Shown piece after piece: positions 16,448-25,068 of a DNA stretch of 64,000 bases; position 1 is the stretch's first letter, and each line of letters begins with the position of its first letter. The stretch covers positions 620,001 through 684,000 of the forward strand of contig NZ_JAAHIH010000006.1 in NCBI RefSeq assembly GCF_010671925.1, written 5' to 3'. The notes beneath the pieces are model-generated. The model worked only from the letters and a program-made list of their open reading frames with translations. It made no database searches and was not told the origin of the DNA. A program made the position numbers and the translations under genes. The stretch comes from Moorena sp. SIOASIH. GTDB lineage: Bacteria > Cyanobacteriota > Cyanobacteriia > Cyanobacteriales > Coleofasciculaceae.

Positions 16448-17509
16448 CTAGAATGTTTCTAAAGCGGCTTTCACAAATTTCGGTTCCAGAAATTGCTCCA
16501 TATCAGGAATAGTATCAATGTTGCCTTGCTTTGCCAAAAACCTCGCCATATCCATCAAGGGCTCTAGTAAGTAGGAATCACTCTGCTTATTTCCTAGCAT
16601 CTCCAGATTGGCACGAGCATCTGGGAGACTAATCCCTTTTAGATCAGCAGCTAGAGTATCTGGCTCAATTTTCAACTCCTTAGCTGCGATCGCTAACCCT
16701 TGCGATGGATTTTGATTGAGAAACCCTAGTCCTTTGAAAACCCCTTTGACAAAGGCTTCCACCGCCTCCGGGTTGGCTTCGATATACTCAGTGGCAAACA
16801 GATAAACATCAGTAATCGCTGTTGGTATTTGGGACGAGTCATAGATAATGCGTCCATCAGGTTGAGCCAAGTTAGCCTGTTTTAGGAATGGTGCATAGGT
16901 AACAGCAATGTCCACATTCCCCACCTGGTAAGCTGCTGCTGCTCCCGCTGGATCCACGTTCACCAAGGTAACATCAGCTTCACTCAACCCAACTGCTGTG
17001 AGTACTTTTAGTAGAAAGAAATGGCTAACTGCCCCTTTTTCAACAGCAATCTTCTTGCCCTTAAAGTCCTTAATGCTACTAATACTGTTCCGGGCTAAGA
17101 TGCCATCCCCACCAACGGAGTTATCCTCTACCAAAACAATGCGATAGTCTTTGCCCTTAGTTGCCAATAAGACTGCTTCAGAGGTTACAGGGGCAATAGC
17201 ATCCAGTTTTCCTGCTAAAAAGGCAGAGATATAATCGGGATTATACCCAAAAGTTTTCAGGTCAACCCTTAGCCCCAGTTCCTCAAAGAAGCCTTTTTTG
17301 AGCGCAATCAAAAGAGGAGTCAAACCAATCCAAGTGGTCACCCCTAGAGAGAAAGACATTGATGGGCTGGGCTTAGCATCAGCCAAGTCATTCCCAGAAG
17401 ATGCTTGCTGTAAGGGAGTACATGCCCCCAAGATAACGCTGCTGGATGCGAAGATTAGCCATTGCAGAGTTTGACGCCTTGAGCACAACTTGAGTCTTTG
17501 TAGAACCAT
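16448..17509 (-). CDS. ABC transporter substrate-binding lipoprotein (NitT/TauT, SsuA/NMT1-like)
   Basis: A 353-residue protein. The N-terminus has basic residues, a hydrophobic core and the lipobox LGAC, so it should be lipid-anchored at about Cys30. The mature part follows the SsuA/NrtA/NMT1 fold: GVTTWIGLTPLLIALKKGFF, then KTFGYNPDYISAFLAGKLDA, and DIAVTYAPF in the second lobe. It captures the substrate and delivers it to the permease downstream. It is the first gene of the importer operon. Sulfonate, nitrate or taurine-like ligands are possible, but the binding residues do not decide. Confidence 0.92.
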   Translation of the reverse strand: MVLQRLKLCSRRQTLQWLIFASSSVILGACTPLQQASSGNDLADAKPSPSMSFSLGVTTWIGLTPLLIALKKGFFEELGLRVDLKTFGYNPDYISAFLAGKLDAIAPVTSEAVLLATKGKDYRIVLVEDNSVGGDGILARNSISSIKDFKGKKIAVEKGAVSHFFLLKVLTAVGLSEADVTLVNVDPAGAAAAYQVGNVDIAVTYAPFLKQANLAQPDGRIIYDSSQIPTAITDVYLFATEYIEANPEAVEAFVKGVFKGLGFLNQNPSQGLAIAAKELKIEPDTLAADLKGISLPDARANLEMLGNKQSDSYLLEPLMDMARFLAKQGNIDTIPDMEQFLEPKFVKAALETF

Positions 17510-17599
17510 ATCATCTTCCGTTATATCCGTTACATGGGTTAACCCATCCGGTCGCAGTTAACTTGTCCCTGAAGACGGTATATAAAATAACATTTTGTT

Positions 17600-17713
17600 A
17601 TATTTTTGGGGTGAGGGGTTGCACCCCTCATTATTTGTGTTATATTTAGATCAGTAGATGCACCCTGATGATTAAGAGAGCCGCAGTTGTGACTCTCTTA
17701 TTTTTTTTTAGGG
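17600..17713 (+). ncRNA. Putative small RNA: isolated copy of the 39-kb array core with a different terminator
   Basis: GTAGATGCACCCTGATGATT (17654-17673) matches the core of the 39-kb units. It is followed by a perfect hairpin AAGAGAG...CTCTCTT and nine T residues (17674-17710). The hairpin sequence shares nothing with the array terminators, so the structure is kept while the sequence differs. A second hairpin (GAGGGGTTGCACCCCTC, about 17612-17629) lies upstream. It is on the strand opposite the ABC importer and divergent from it. There is no ATG at the position used by the other copies. Confidence 0.6.
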
Positions 17714-17813
17714 TCAGAGGGGAAGAGTGGGAAGAAGCAGACCAGAGGAAAGAAATTTGGTGTGTGCCTCACTAGAATTTGGGTAGGCTATGCATTGACT
17801 CAAAGTTACTATT

Positions 17814-17852
17814 AACAGTCAACAGTCAACAGTCAACAGTCAACAGTCAACA
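17814..17852. repeat. Heptamer repeat CAACAGT
   Basis: Five copies of CAACAGT. As I recall, this sequence is one of the STRR heptamer classes described in heterocystous cyanobacteria. Confidence 0.9.
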
Positions 17853-18254
17853 CTTTGAGTAATTTCTGCTAGATCTTAATTGACTGCAAACTCAAAAAAA
17901 TACCCAAAAATACGGTTTTGGTAACTAGAGATGATCCAGGAAGATAAAGCTGAGTACTTTTATACCTTCTCAAACTACCATCCTCTGTACTCTAACAATC
18001 AGATTTGATTCGTCAACTAAATTTTTCCTGTGAGCATCATGCTCATGCAGGCAAAATTACTGTGCTAAGGTTCACAAATATAGCAATTTTTATCAAGGTT
18101 TTTACAAGTACTTTAGGTTAGGCAATCAGTTAAAAATTCTGATTAATAAGATTTAATAACTCTTATTAAATTTATCAAGACTTAGCAATTAAATTAATAA
18201 CTATTGATTGTTATTAAAAACTATGAAAAATAAACAGTGTAAAATAGCTTAACT

Positions 18255-19814
18255 ATGATTAATCCTGAACAAAACCATCCTCCTATAATCCTGGTCGCCG
18301 ATGATGATATACAAACGCGGACAATGCTGCGTAAAATTATGGAAAATGAGGGATATAACGTCGAAGATGTAGGGGATGGGGAGCAGTGTCTGGCAACTTA
18401 TACTGAGCTAAAACCGGATATAGTCTTACTGGATGCTATGATGCCAGTGATGGATGGGTTTATGTGTTGCGCCCAAATCCAAAAGCTACTTAAAAATGAA
18501 TCAACACCAGTATTAATGATTACTGGACTTAATGACCAAGCTTCCGTTGATTGGGCATTTGAAGTCGGAGCAACGGATTATATAACTAAACCCATCCAAC
18601 CATCAGTTCTAAGGCAGCGTGTCCGTCGTCTGATCCAAGCTAATCGAGCAGAAAAAAGCTTACGGGAGAGGGAGAAACAATATCGTTCTGTGGTAGAAAG
18701 TGTTAAAGAAGTGTTTTTTCAAATCGATGCCACTGGACACTGGATATTTCTCAATTCTGCCTGGACTACTTTCACTGGCTTTACTGTAGAAGAAAGTCTA
18801 GGTAAAAATTGCCTAAAATTTATTGATCCTGATGATCAGGAACGTTATCAACAATTGTGGCAGTCTCTAGTCAAGGGTGAAAAGGATTCCTTTAAACATG
18901 AAATAAGATATGTTACCAAAACAGGGAAGTGCCGCTGGGGGGAGATTAATATTCATTCAAGCTTAATTATTGATGGTGTGGTGACCGGTTTTTCTGGTAT
19001 GCTACAAGACACCACTGAACTTAGAAAAGCTCAAGCTTTAGAAAAAGAGAAAATAAAATTGGAAGCGGATATCCAAGAACGAGAACGTCGCTCAGAAATC
19101 ATTCGCAAATCTCTAGAGCAGGAAAAAGAACTCAGTGAACTTAAATCTCGGGTTATTAGTACGATATCTCATGAGTTTCGTACTCCACTGATGATGATTC
19201 AATCTTCTACTGAATTACTAGCTAAGTACAGTGAAAAATTGTCAGAAGATAAAAAATTGAAACATTTTAAACAAATTGGATGGGCGGTTGAACACATGAA
19301 CCAACTCCTGACCAATGTGATCTTCCTAGATAAAACTGAATCAGGGGAACTTGATTGTCATCCTGAATACTTGAATCTAGATAAACTATGCCAAAAAATC
19401 CTTAATAATTTACAGCTTACGTTAAATAGTGACTATAAAATTGATTTTTCCAGTCAGAGTCATTCTAGTAAAGTTAATTTAGATGAACAGCTAGTTGGAC
19501 AAATTTTGACTAATATACTATCTAATGCGGTAAAATATTCTCCCCAAGGAGGAATCATTAAATTTGACGTATTTTGTCAGCCAGAAGAAGCTATTTTAAC
19601 TATTCGCGATTCAGGGATTGGTATTCCAGCAAAAGAAAAGCAACGAGTGTTTGAATCTTTCTATCGAGCCACTAATGTTGGTGCTATAAAAGGAACAGGG
19701 TTAGGTCTGGCTATTGCTAAAAAATGTGTTGAATTGCATCGGGGTAAGATTAAAGTGGACAGCGAAGTTGGTGTGGGAACAAAGTTTCAAGTAATCTTGC
19801 CATATTTGGATTAA
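18255..19814 (+). CDS. Response regulator-PAS-histidine kinase
   Basis: A 519-residue cytoplasmic sensor. An N-terminal receiver domain (about 10-130) has the acidic pair ADDD, the phospho-acceptor Asp60 in VLLDAMMP, and the conserved Lys in TKP. A PAS domain follows (about 138-255, WIFLNSAWTTFTGF), then a coiled-coil linker. The HisKA domain has His306 in ISHEFRTPL. The HATPase_c domain (about 408-519) has the N-box LSNAVKYS, G1 DSGIGIP and G2 GTGLGLAI. No membrane segment is seen. The receiver at the N-terminus suggests input from another kinase. No cognate output regulator is adjacent. Confidence 0.94.
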   Translation: MINPEQNHPPIILVADDDIQTRTMLRKIMENEGYNVEDVGDGEQCLATYTELKPDIVLLDAMMPVMDGFMCCAQIQKLLKNESTPVLMITGLNDQASVDWAFEVGATDYITKPIQPSVLRQRVRRLIQANRAEKSLREREKQYRSVVESVKEVFFQIDATGHWIFLNSAWTTFTGFTVEESLGKNCLKFIDPDDQERYQQLWQSLVKGEKDSFKHEIRYVTKTGKCRWGEINIHSSLIIDGVVTGFSGMLQDTTELRKAQALEKEKIKLEADIQERERRSEIIRKSLEQEKELSELKSRVISTISHEFRTPLMMIQSSTELLAKYSEKLSEDKKLKHFKQIGWAVEHMNQLLTNVIFLDKTESGELDCHPEYLNLDKLCQKILNNLQLTLNSDYKIDFSSQSHSSKVNLDEQLVGQILTNILSNAVKYSPQGGIIKFDVFCQPEEAILTIRDSGIGIPAKEKQRVFESFYRATNVGAIKGTGLGLAIAKKCVELHRGKIKVDSEVGVGTKFQVILPYLD

Positions 19815-19855
19815 TCAATATAGGGGTTTTAAATTGGGTGAGGTAGTTTAGTAAA

Positions 19856-19938
19856 GGGAACAGGGAACAGGGAGTAGGGAGTAGGGAGTAGGGAGTAGGG
19901 AGTAGGGAGTAGGGAGTAGGGAGTAGGGAGTAGGGAGC
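19856..19938. repeat. Heptamer repeat GGGAGTA
   Basis: About ten copies of GGGAGTA follow the histidine kinase gene; they begin as GGGAACA. Confidence 0.9.
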
Positions 19939-20045
19939 AAGGGGAAGAAAATTCGCTATACTTGATTGCTCAAGAAAACCGCTATATTCAATGAACAAAA
20001 TTACAACAATCCCCGACTTCTGAACAAGCCGGGGAAGCATAGTAG

Positions 20046-20080
20046 GTAATTGCATGGGTTCGATGCCCATTCAACTACCA
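20046..20080 (+). other. tRNA 3'-end-like fragment
   Basis: ATGGGTTCGATGCCCAT forms a perfect 5-bp T-stem with a 7-nt T-loop, followed by TCAACTA and CCA as in a tRNA acceptor 3' strand. No matching 5' acceptor strand (TAGTTGA), D arm or anticodon arm lies upstream. It may be a tRNA remnant such as an integration scar, or chance. Confidence 0.35.
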
Positions 20081-20181
20081 ATTAAATTTTGCTGTAACCG
20101 ATACTTTTTAGCTACCAAAGTCTACCAAGATAAACTTTAGCCCGCCAATGCAAGCTGATTGCTCAGCCAGGGGGTATCTCC

Positions 20182-20222
20182 CAAAGCACAGTGAGGCGAG
20201 GGATTGCTCGCCTCACTGTGCG
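20182..20222. repeat. Long palindrome
   Basis: CACAGTGAGGCGAG...CTCGCCTCACTGTG forms a near-perfect hairpin of 14 bp with the short loop GGATTG. It belongs to the short palindromic repeat class seen elsewhere in the window, for example TGATGGCGA...TCGCCATCA at 39666-39718. Confidence 0.8.
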
Positions 20223-20495
20223 CCATCATAAAAGTGCGTAAACCAGATCCAATCTCACTAAAAAACCCTTGGTTTTCGGGAAATTTATTGAATTGAGACA
20301 AGGTCATTGCACTAATTTCATAGTTAAAGTATAGCAAATTACTTGAGGCAATGGCCAAGCTTTGTGATACTTTTGCCTACTGTCCACTAACCTCAAACCT
20401 TCAACATTAAACCTTAAACCTTAAACCTTCAACCTTAAACCTTCAACCTTCAAGCTTAAACCTTCAACCTTCAACCCTCAACAGTCAACAAGCCC

Positions 20496-22382
20496 TTATA
20501 ACTGAGGTACATACTGTGGCTTTTCAGGCACATTGGTGTACTCAGCTACAATTTGACGGAACTCATCACCATCAATAGTTTCTTTCTCAATCAACAGATC
20601 CACCAATCGGTCAACCGCATCTCGATTCTGCCGAATGATCTCTCGTGCTTCTTGATGGCAATGTTCTACAATTTGACGAACTTGCTGATCAATCCGAGCA
20701 GCAACCTCTTCAGAGTACTCTGCCCTAGACATTAATCCCGCACCGAGAAAGACTTCTCCCTCTTGGCTTTCCAAGGACAGAGAACCTAAGTCACTCATCC
20801 CGTAGCGAGTTACCATTTGCCGTGCGATCCCAGTCAACTGCTGCAAATCACCACCGGCACCAGTAGTGACTTCAGCATGACCGAATACTTCTTCTTCCGC
20901 AGCTCGACCCCCTAAAGCTCCAGTAATCCGAGCCAAAAGCTGAGCTCTGGTAATTAAACCTTGCTCTTCACTAGGAGTAAACCAGGTTAGACCTTGAGCT
21001 TGTCCCCGAGGAATCAGGGTAACTTTCTGTACGGGGTCGTGATCCTTGACTAGGGTACCAATAATAGCGTGACCAATTTCATGATAAGCAATCAATCGCT
21101 TGTTCTTGCTATCTACCAAGGGAGTACCTTCCATTCCAGCCACTACCCGGTCAACCGCATCATTAATTTCCAGCATTGTAATCGCTTCTTTGCGACGGCG
21201 AGCAGTCAAGATAGCGGCTTCATTGAGGAGGTTGGATAAATCAGCACCAGTGAATCCAGGAGTCCGTCTTGCGATCACTTCGATGGAAATTTCTGAAGCC
21301 AGTTTTTTATCCCGAGCATGTACTTCCAAAATCTTAATCCGCCCTTTCAGGTCTGGGGGATCTACCATCACCTGGCGGTCAAAGCGTCCGGGACGTAACA
21401 GAGCTGTATCCAGCACATCCGCACGGTTAGTAGCCGCAATCACGATAATGCCAGTGTTTCCTTCAAACCCGTCCATTTCCGTCAGCAATTGGTTTAGGGT
21501 TTGCTCCCGTTCATCATTACCACCGCCAATTCCAGCTCCCCGTTGCCGTCCTACCGCATCAATTTCATCGATAAATATCAAACAAGGGGCATTTTCCTTA
21601 GCTTTTTTGAACAAGTCACGAACCCTAGAGGCACCAACACCCACGAACATTTCCACGAATTCGGAACCAGAGATGCTAAAGAAAGGCACTCCTGCTTCAC
21701 CAGCGATCGCTTTTGCTAATAGGGTTTTACCAGTTCCTGGAGGACCGACCAGCAGCACCCCTTTTGGTATTCGTGCTCCGACAGCGGTAAAGCGTTCCGG
21801 TTGCTTGAGGAATGTAACTACTTCTTCGAGTTCCTCTTTGGCTTCTTCGATACCGGCCACATCATCAAACAGGACCCCAGTTTTCGCTTCCATCATGAAC
21901 CGCGCCCGGGATTTCCCGAAATTCATCGCTTGACCAGGACCACCATTCATGTTGCTGGAGCGACGGAATAGGAAAAATAATCCCGCAATCAAGAGAATCG
22001 GAAAAATTAAATTCCCCAGCAGTCCCCAAATTGCTCCATCATTGCGAGCGGGATGGGATGTCAGAGCAACATTAGACTCTCTGAGCTTAGAAATCAGTTC
22101 CGGGGCACTAATTGGCAGATCTACTCGCAGCCGTTGTAAGCGGTTATCGAGATCCACATCCACAGCTTCTACAATCGCTGTGCGACCACTATCATAGAGG
22201 TCAACACTCGTGACTCTACCGGAATCAAGATAGTCCAAGAAGCGACCATAGGTCATGCGAGTACTGGCGGCATTATTACCCATATTGCCGGTAGTACTGG
22301 CAAATGTTCCCTGCCAAAAGAAAAAACCAATGACTAGGGCAGGTAATGTCCAGAGTAGGAGTATTCTCCAAGAAAATTTCAT
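20496..22382 (-). CDS. ftsH: ATP-dependent zinc metalloprotease FtsH (thylakoid FtsH2-like)
   Basis: A 628-residue protein, usual length. There is an N-terminal membrane segment (about 8-24), a lumenal domain, and a second membrane segment (about 124-140). The AAA module has Walker A GPPGTGKT (about 210), Walker B LIFIDEIDAVG and the SRH region ATNRADVLDTALLRPGRFDRQ. The zinc site is HEIGH (about 431-435). The N-terminus (MKFSWRILLLW, then FFFWQGTF) and the C-terminal QYVPQL strongly resemble Synechocystis FtsH2 (slr0228), which with FtsH3 degrades damaged D1 during photosystem II repair. The FtsH2 assignment rests on remembered similarity. An 80-bp field of degenerate CAACCTT repeats lies right after the stop. 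Confidence 0.96.
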   Translation of the reverse strand: MKFSWRILLLWTLPALVIGFFFWQGTFASTTGNMGNNAASTRMTYGRFLDYLDSGRVTSVDLYDSGRTAIVEAVDVDLDNRLQRLRVDLPISAPELISKLRESNVALTSHPARNDGAIWGLLGNLIFPILLIAGLFFLFRRSSNMNGGPGQAMNFGKSRARFMMEAKTGVLFDDVAGIEEAKEELEEVVTFLKQPERFTAVGARIPKGVLLVGPPGTGKTLLAKAIAGEAGVPFFSISGSEFVEMFVGVGASRVRDLFKKAKENAPCLIFIDEIDAVGRQRGAGIGGGNDEREQTLNQLLTEMDGFEGNTGIIVIAATNRADVLDTALLRPGRFDRQVMVDPPDLKGRIKILEVHARDKKLASEISIEVIARRTPGFTGADLSNLLNEAAILTARRRKEAITMLEINDAVDRVVAGMEGTPLVDSKNKRLIAYHEIGHAIIGTLVKDHDPVQKVTLIPRGQAQGLTWFTPSEEQGLITRAQLLARITGALGGRAAEEEVFGHAEVTTGAGGDLQQLTGIARQMVTRYGMSDLGSLSLESQEGEVFLGAGLMSRAEYSEEVAARIDQQVRQIVEHCHQEAREIIRQNRDAVDRLVDLLIEKETIDGDEFRQIVAEYTNVPEKPQYVPQL

Positions 22383-22988
22383 GTGTTATTCGCCTCTATT
22401 ACTGGTAACGAATGCTGGTATCACCCTGTGAGGGAGGATCTGATTACAAAGCAAATCAAGATCAAATATCCATTCAATACCCTAAAACCGTTTGCTTATA
22501 GTATGTTTGTATTTTTTGGTCAATACCCATGAGGGTTATTGCCACATAACTGGTGATAACACAAGTTATTGTAACGTTATTTTAACTAAATTTAACATAA
22601 ATCTCATTCTGTGAGCAAGGGAGTGATAGCAAGGCTTGTAATCGTGTTTCCCAGGAGGGTGGAAGATGTGGGAGGTGTGGGGAGGGTGGGAGGAGAGAGA
22701 AGAGAGAGAGGAGCCTGGGGGTGGCTCACAGGGGTAGGTTTTTTACAGGAGGGTCAAACATGGGACTACCCAGAGGGGGAGGAAGAGGAAGACAACGAAG
22801 AAGCGATGCAGCGCGGCGCTGCATCGCTTCCCTACACCCCACACCCCACACCCCACACCCCACACTCACGTCTTTGTTAAAAACCTACCCTTATGAGCAG
22901 TATGGGATTGGGACTATTCAGGCGAAGATAGTTCTGTAGTCAGTTATCCACAGGGAATAGAGCAGTGCAATTACCTTAATTTATGTTT
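22383..22988. other. Intergenic region with purine-rich and CCCCACA repeats
   Basis: Upstream of ftsH. It holds a G-rich stretch (about 22655-22740) and a heptamer block of CCCCACA (about 22835-22866) beside a GCAGCGCGGCGCTGC palindrome. Short frames here are repeat artefacts. Confidence 0.6.
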
Positions 22989-23582
22989 TCATAGACCCTT
23001 ACCCTTTCCATAATGAACATGAGTACAAAAAAATGAATGAGGATCTGTATATTTTTTGTAAAATCCCTGTGAACGATAATTAAACTTGTTTTCACAATAA
23101 TGCTTGAAATCAAGTCCTTCTTCTCTTTTATTTATTTTAACTAATCCTCCTTCGTTAACTTCCCGTACTTGAAAGACACATTTCCAACGAAAAACAGGCC
23201 ACAATTCCTTACCTTCAGATAATTCGGCTTTACTATCTATAAATTCTTCATTAGGCTTTAAAGATGCTTTGATACCACTTTCTAAAGTTTTACATACATC
23301 ATCCATAATTATCTGGTGTTCAAAATATTCTTGTGGCTTGGCAATTTCTCTGGCAATTTCAGTTGCATTTTCACCAGTTAAAAGCACTAAAAAAAACAGC
23401 AAAAAATTACTCACTATAGGTGGATAATGAGATATTTTGTTTAATAGGTAAGGATGATTAATAATCTCAATTAACTTATTTACTAAATTCTCTTTATCTC
23501 CAGTTGATGATTTAGAGTTGGTATTTTGCTGCTCAGGTGTTTGGTTTTCTTGCTGTTGCTCAGGTGTTTGGTTTTGTGTCAT
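22989..23582 (-). CDS. Hypothetical membrane-associated protein
   Basis: A 197-residue protein. The N-terminus is low-complexity and Gln/Thr/Asn-rich with a repeated motif (NQTPEQQ). One hydrophobic segment (about 58-75, SNFLLFFLVLLTG) follows, and then a soluble domain of about 120 residues with a Cys/His-rich tail (HYCENKF and FFCTHVHYG). The Cys/His spacing hints at metal binding but matches no motif I know. It stands alone, with repeats on both sides. The base composition is AT-rich compared with its neighbours. Confidence 0.55.
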   Translation of the reverse strand: MTQNQTPEQQQENQTPEQQNTNSKSSTGDKENLVNKLIEIINHPYLLNKISHYPPIVSNFLLFFLVLLTGENATEIAREIAKPQEYFEHQIIMDDVCKTLESGIKASLKPNEEFIDSKAELSEGKELWPVFRWKCVFQVREVNEGGLVKINKREEGLDFKHYCENKFNYRSQGFYKKYTDPHSFFCTHVHYGKGKGL

Positions 23583-23935
23583 GTCTGTTTTTCAATCCTC
23601 AGTGCTTAGCAATGAGAACACCTGTAAAACTGGGTGCATCTCAAAGTTGCAAATCAATAATTCAGGTAACGGGATAATAAAGGTTTCAGCCTTATTACCC
23701 TTTTTGTAAAAATGAGATGCACCCGCTTTAGTAAAACTAGAGGTAATGGTCAAAGGTTTCTAGTACCTTTTGAAATATTTTGGTCAAAGAAACAGCCCAC
23801 CCCTACCAGATCCGCCCCCCTAGATTCGTCTCAGTTTCTTCAAAGGGTTGGGCAAGGGAGAGTGGCTGTGCTGGAGTGCATCTCAGTTTTGAAATTAGAC
23901 AAAAATTCGGGCGAAAATTCCCGCGCCCGGGCCCC

Positions 23936-23995
23936 ACACTCCCCACACTCCCCACACTCCCCACACTCCCCACACTCCCCACACTCCCCACACTT
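23936..23995. repeat. Nine-bp tandem repeat CCCCACACT
   Basis: About six and a half copies of CCCCACACT. The 9-bp period keeps all frames open and creates false peptides on both strands. Confidence 0.9.
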
Positions 23996-24289
23996 GCGAT
24001 ATTTTTTACAAATATGAGATGCACCCCTGTGCTGTGTCGTCACCACAGCTAGCGGCACTCAGACGCGCGATTAAAACTGGTTAGATCGATACTGACTTCG
24101 GGCTTCTGTGGTTCTATGTTTTCAGCCATGGTCTATCTCTTTCGGAAGTCCTAGTAGTTTGCAAATAGACGCGCCCCTGGTTAGTAGATAATTTCTGTTT
24201 AAACTTGCGTATGAGTATTATGAGCATATTTAAATATACTTTTCATAAAAATAATGTGAGGCAGATCACAGGAAATTATTGTTTTCTGT

Positions 24290-24593
24290 AGACCTATTGC
24301 AAAAGTATTTCGTGGTATAATAATTGGTTTGGCAATTTTTGATTTAGCGATCGCTTAAGACTAACAAACTTGCTTTGTACTCTCTTTGTGTATAAGCCTA
24401 AGTAGGTGGGTTTAATTATCCGTAAAATAGCGAGTGAGATTCAAAATGGTGAAAACCTCTTGACTACAGGCTTCCAGCTTCATTCTCGGATTCTGAGTTT
24501 TAACGTTTATTTATGCCCACCTACTTAGTACACAATCAAGCTAATTTTTACCAAAACCTTAATTATAACTAAAAATAGTTTTGCAATAGGTCT
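24290..24593. mobile_element. MITE of 304 bp with 18-bp inverted ends, containing a nested inverted-repeat element
   Basis: The left end AGACCTATTGCAAAAGTA (24290-24307) and right end TAGTTTTGCAATAGGTCT (24576-24593) are complementary except at one position. TGT flanks both sides and could be a 3-bp duplication. Inside, CTAAGTAGGTGGG (24398-24410) and CCCACCTACTTAG (24516-24528) form a second perfect inverted pair. There is no transposase, so the element is non-autonomous. The parent family is not identified. Confidence 0.75.
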
Positions 24594-25068
24594 TGTGACT
24601 TGGGCAGTGCGCGATCAGATTCTTTTGCTGTTTTTTGTAAAAGTCCCCTAAGTATTAGCCGAAGATGTCTAGCGGGGATGGAGACAGCATGAACTGCATG
24701 TGAAGAAGCTTGCAGGGGTGGTTTTGTGGAGTCCACCTTTGCCTTCAACCGTTGATGGCTTAAGTTTTGGAAACCGAGTTTTCAAACGCCTGAACCTCTT
24801 GTTATAACTGAATTGTAGCCATATAAATATCGCAATTTCGTACAGGCAAGCATTAATTTTCAGTTTAAGTGAGCACAACATTCAAGGCAACTGTGTAGCC
24901 ATCTTAAAGCTTGTTTTTATTTAGCCAAAATCGCGCTGCAGCCCTATAGAATAAGCTCAAAAAAACAGTAGCGCGCCTGTTTCACTCAGCCCTATTGGCA
25001 AAAAAAACAGACGCGCTAATTTGATCTAACTCCTCCAAAAGGAGGATTTACTTTAGACCAGCCGTAAC
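24594..25068. other. Intergenic region without a recognised gene
   Basis: I see no credible coding frame. TCCTCCAAAAGGAGGA (about 25030-25045) forms a hairpin just past the petH stop and may aid petH termination on the minus strand. Confidence 0.5.

Noticed and set aside
19750..20070. Minus-strand 106-residue ORF
   Set aside because: It is built from heptamer repeats and the complement of the tRNA-like fragment (MGIEP start is typical of reading across a tRNA end).
20137..20358. 73-residue minus-strand ORF before the ftsH end
   Set aside because: The C-terminal half is a palindromic repeat and no family is recognised; support is too weak for a gene call.
21100..21933. 277-residue plus-strand ORF
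   Set aside because: It is antisense to ftsH, which is clearly the coding strand; composition follows the complement of conserved FtsH codons.
23780..24058. Overlapping ORFs with Pro/Thr/Leu or Gly/Glu/Cys repeats
   Set aside because: By-products of the CCCCACACT nine-bp repeat.
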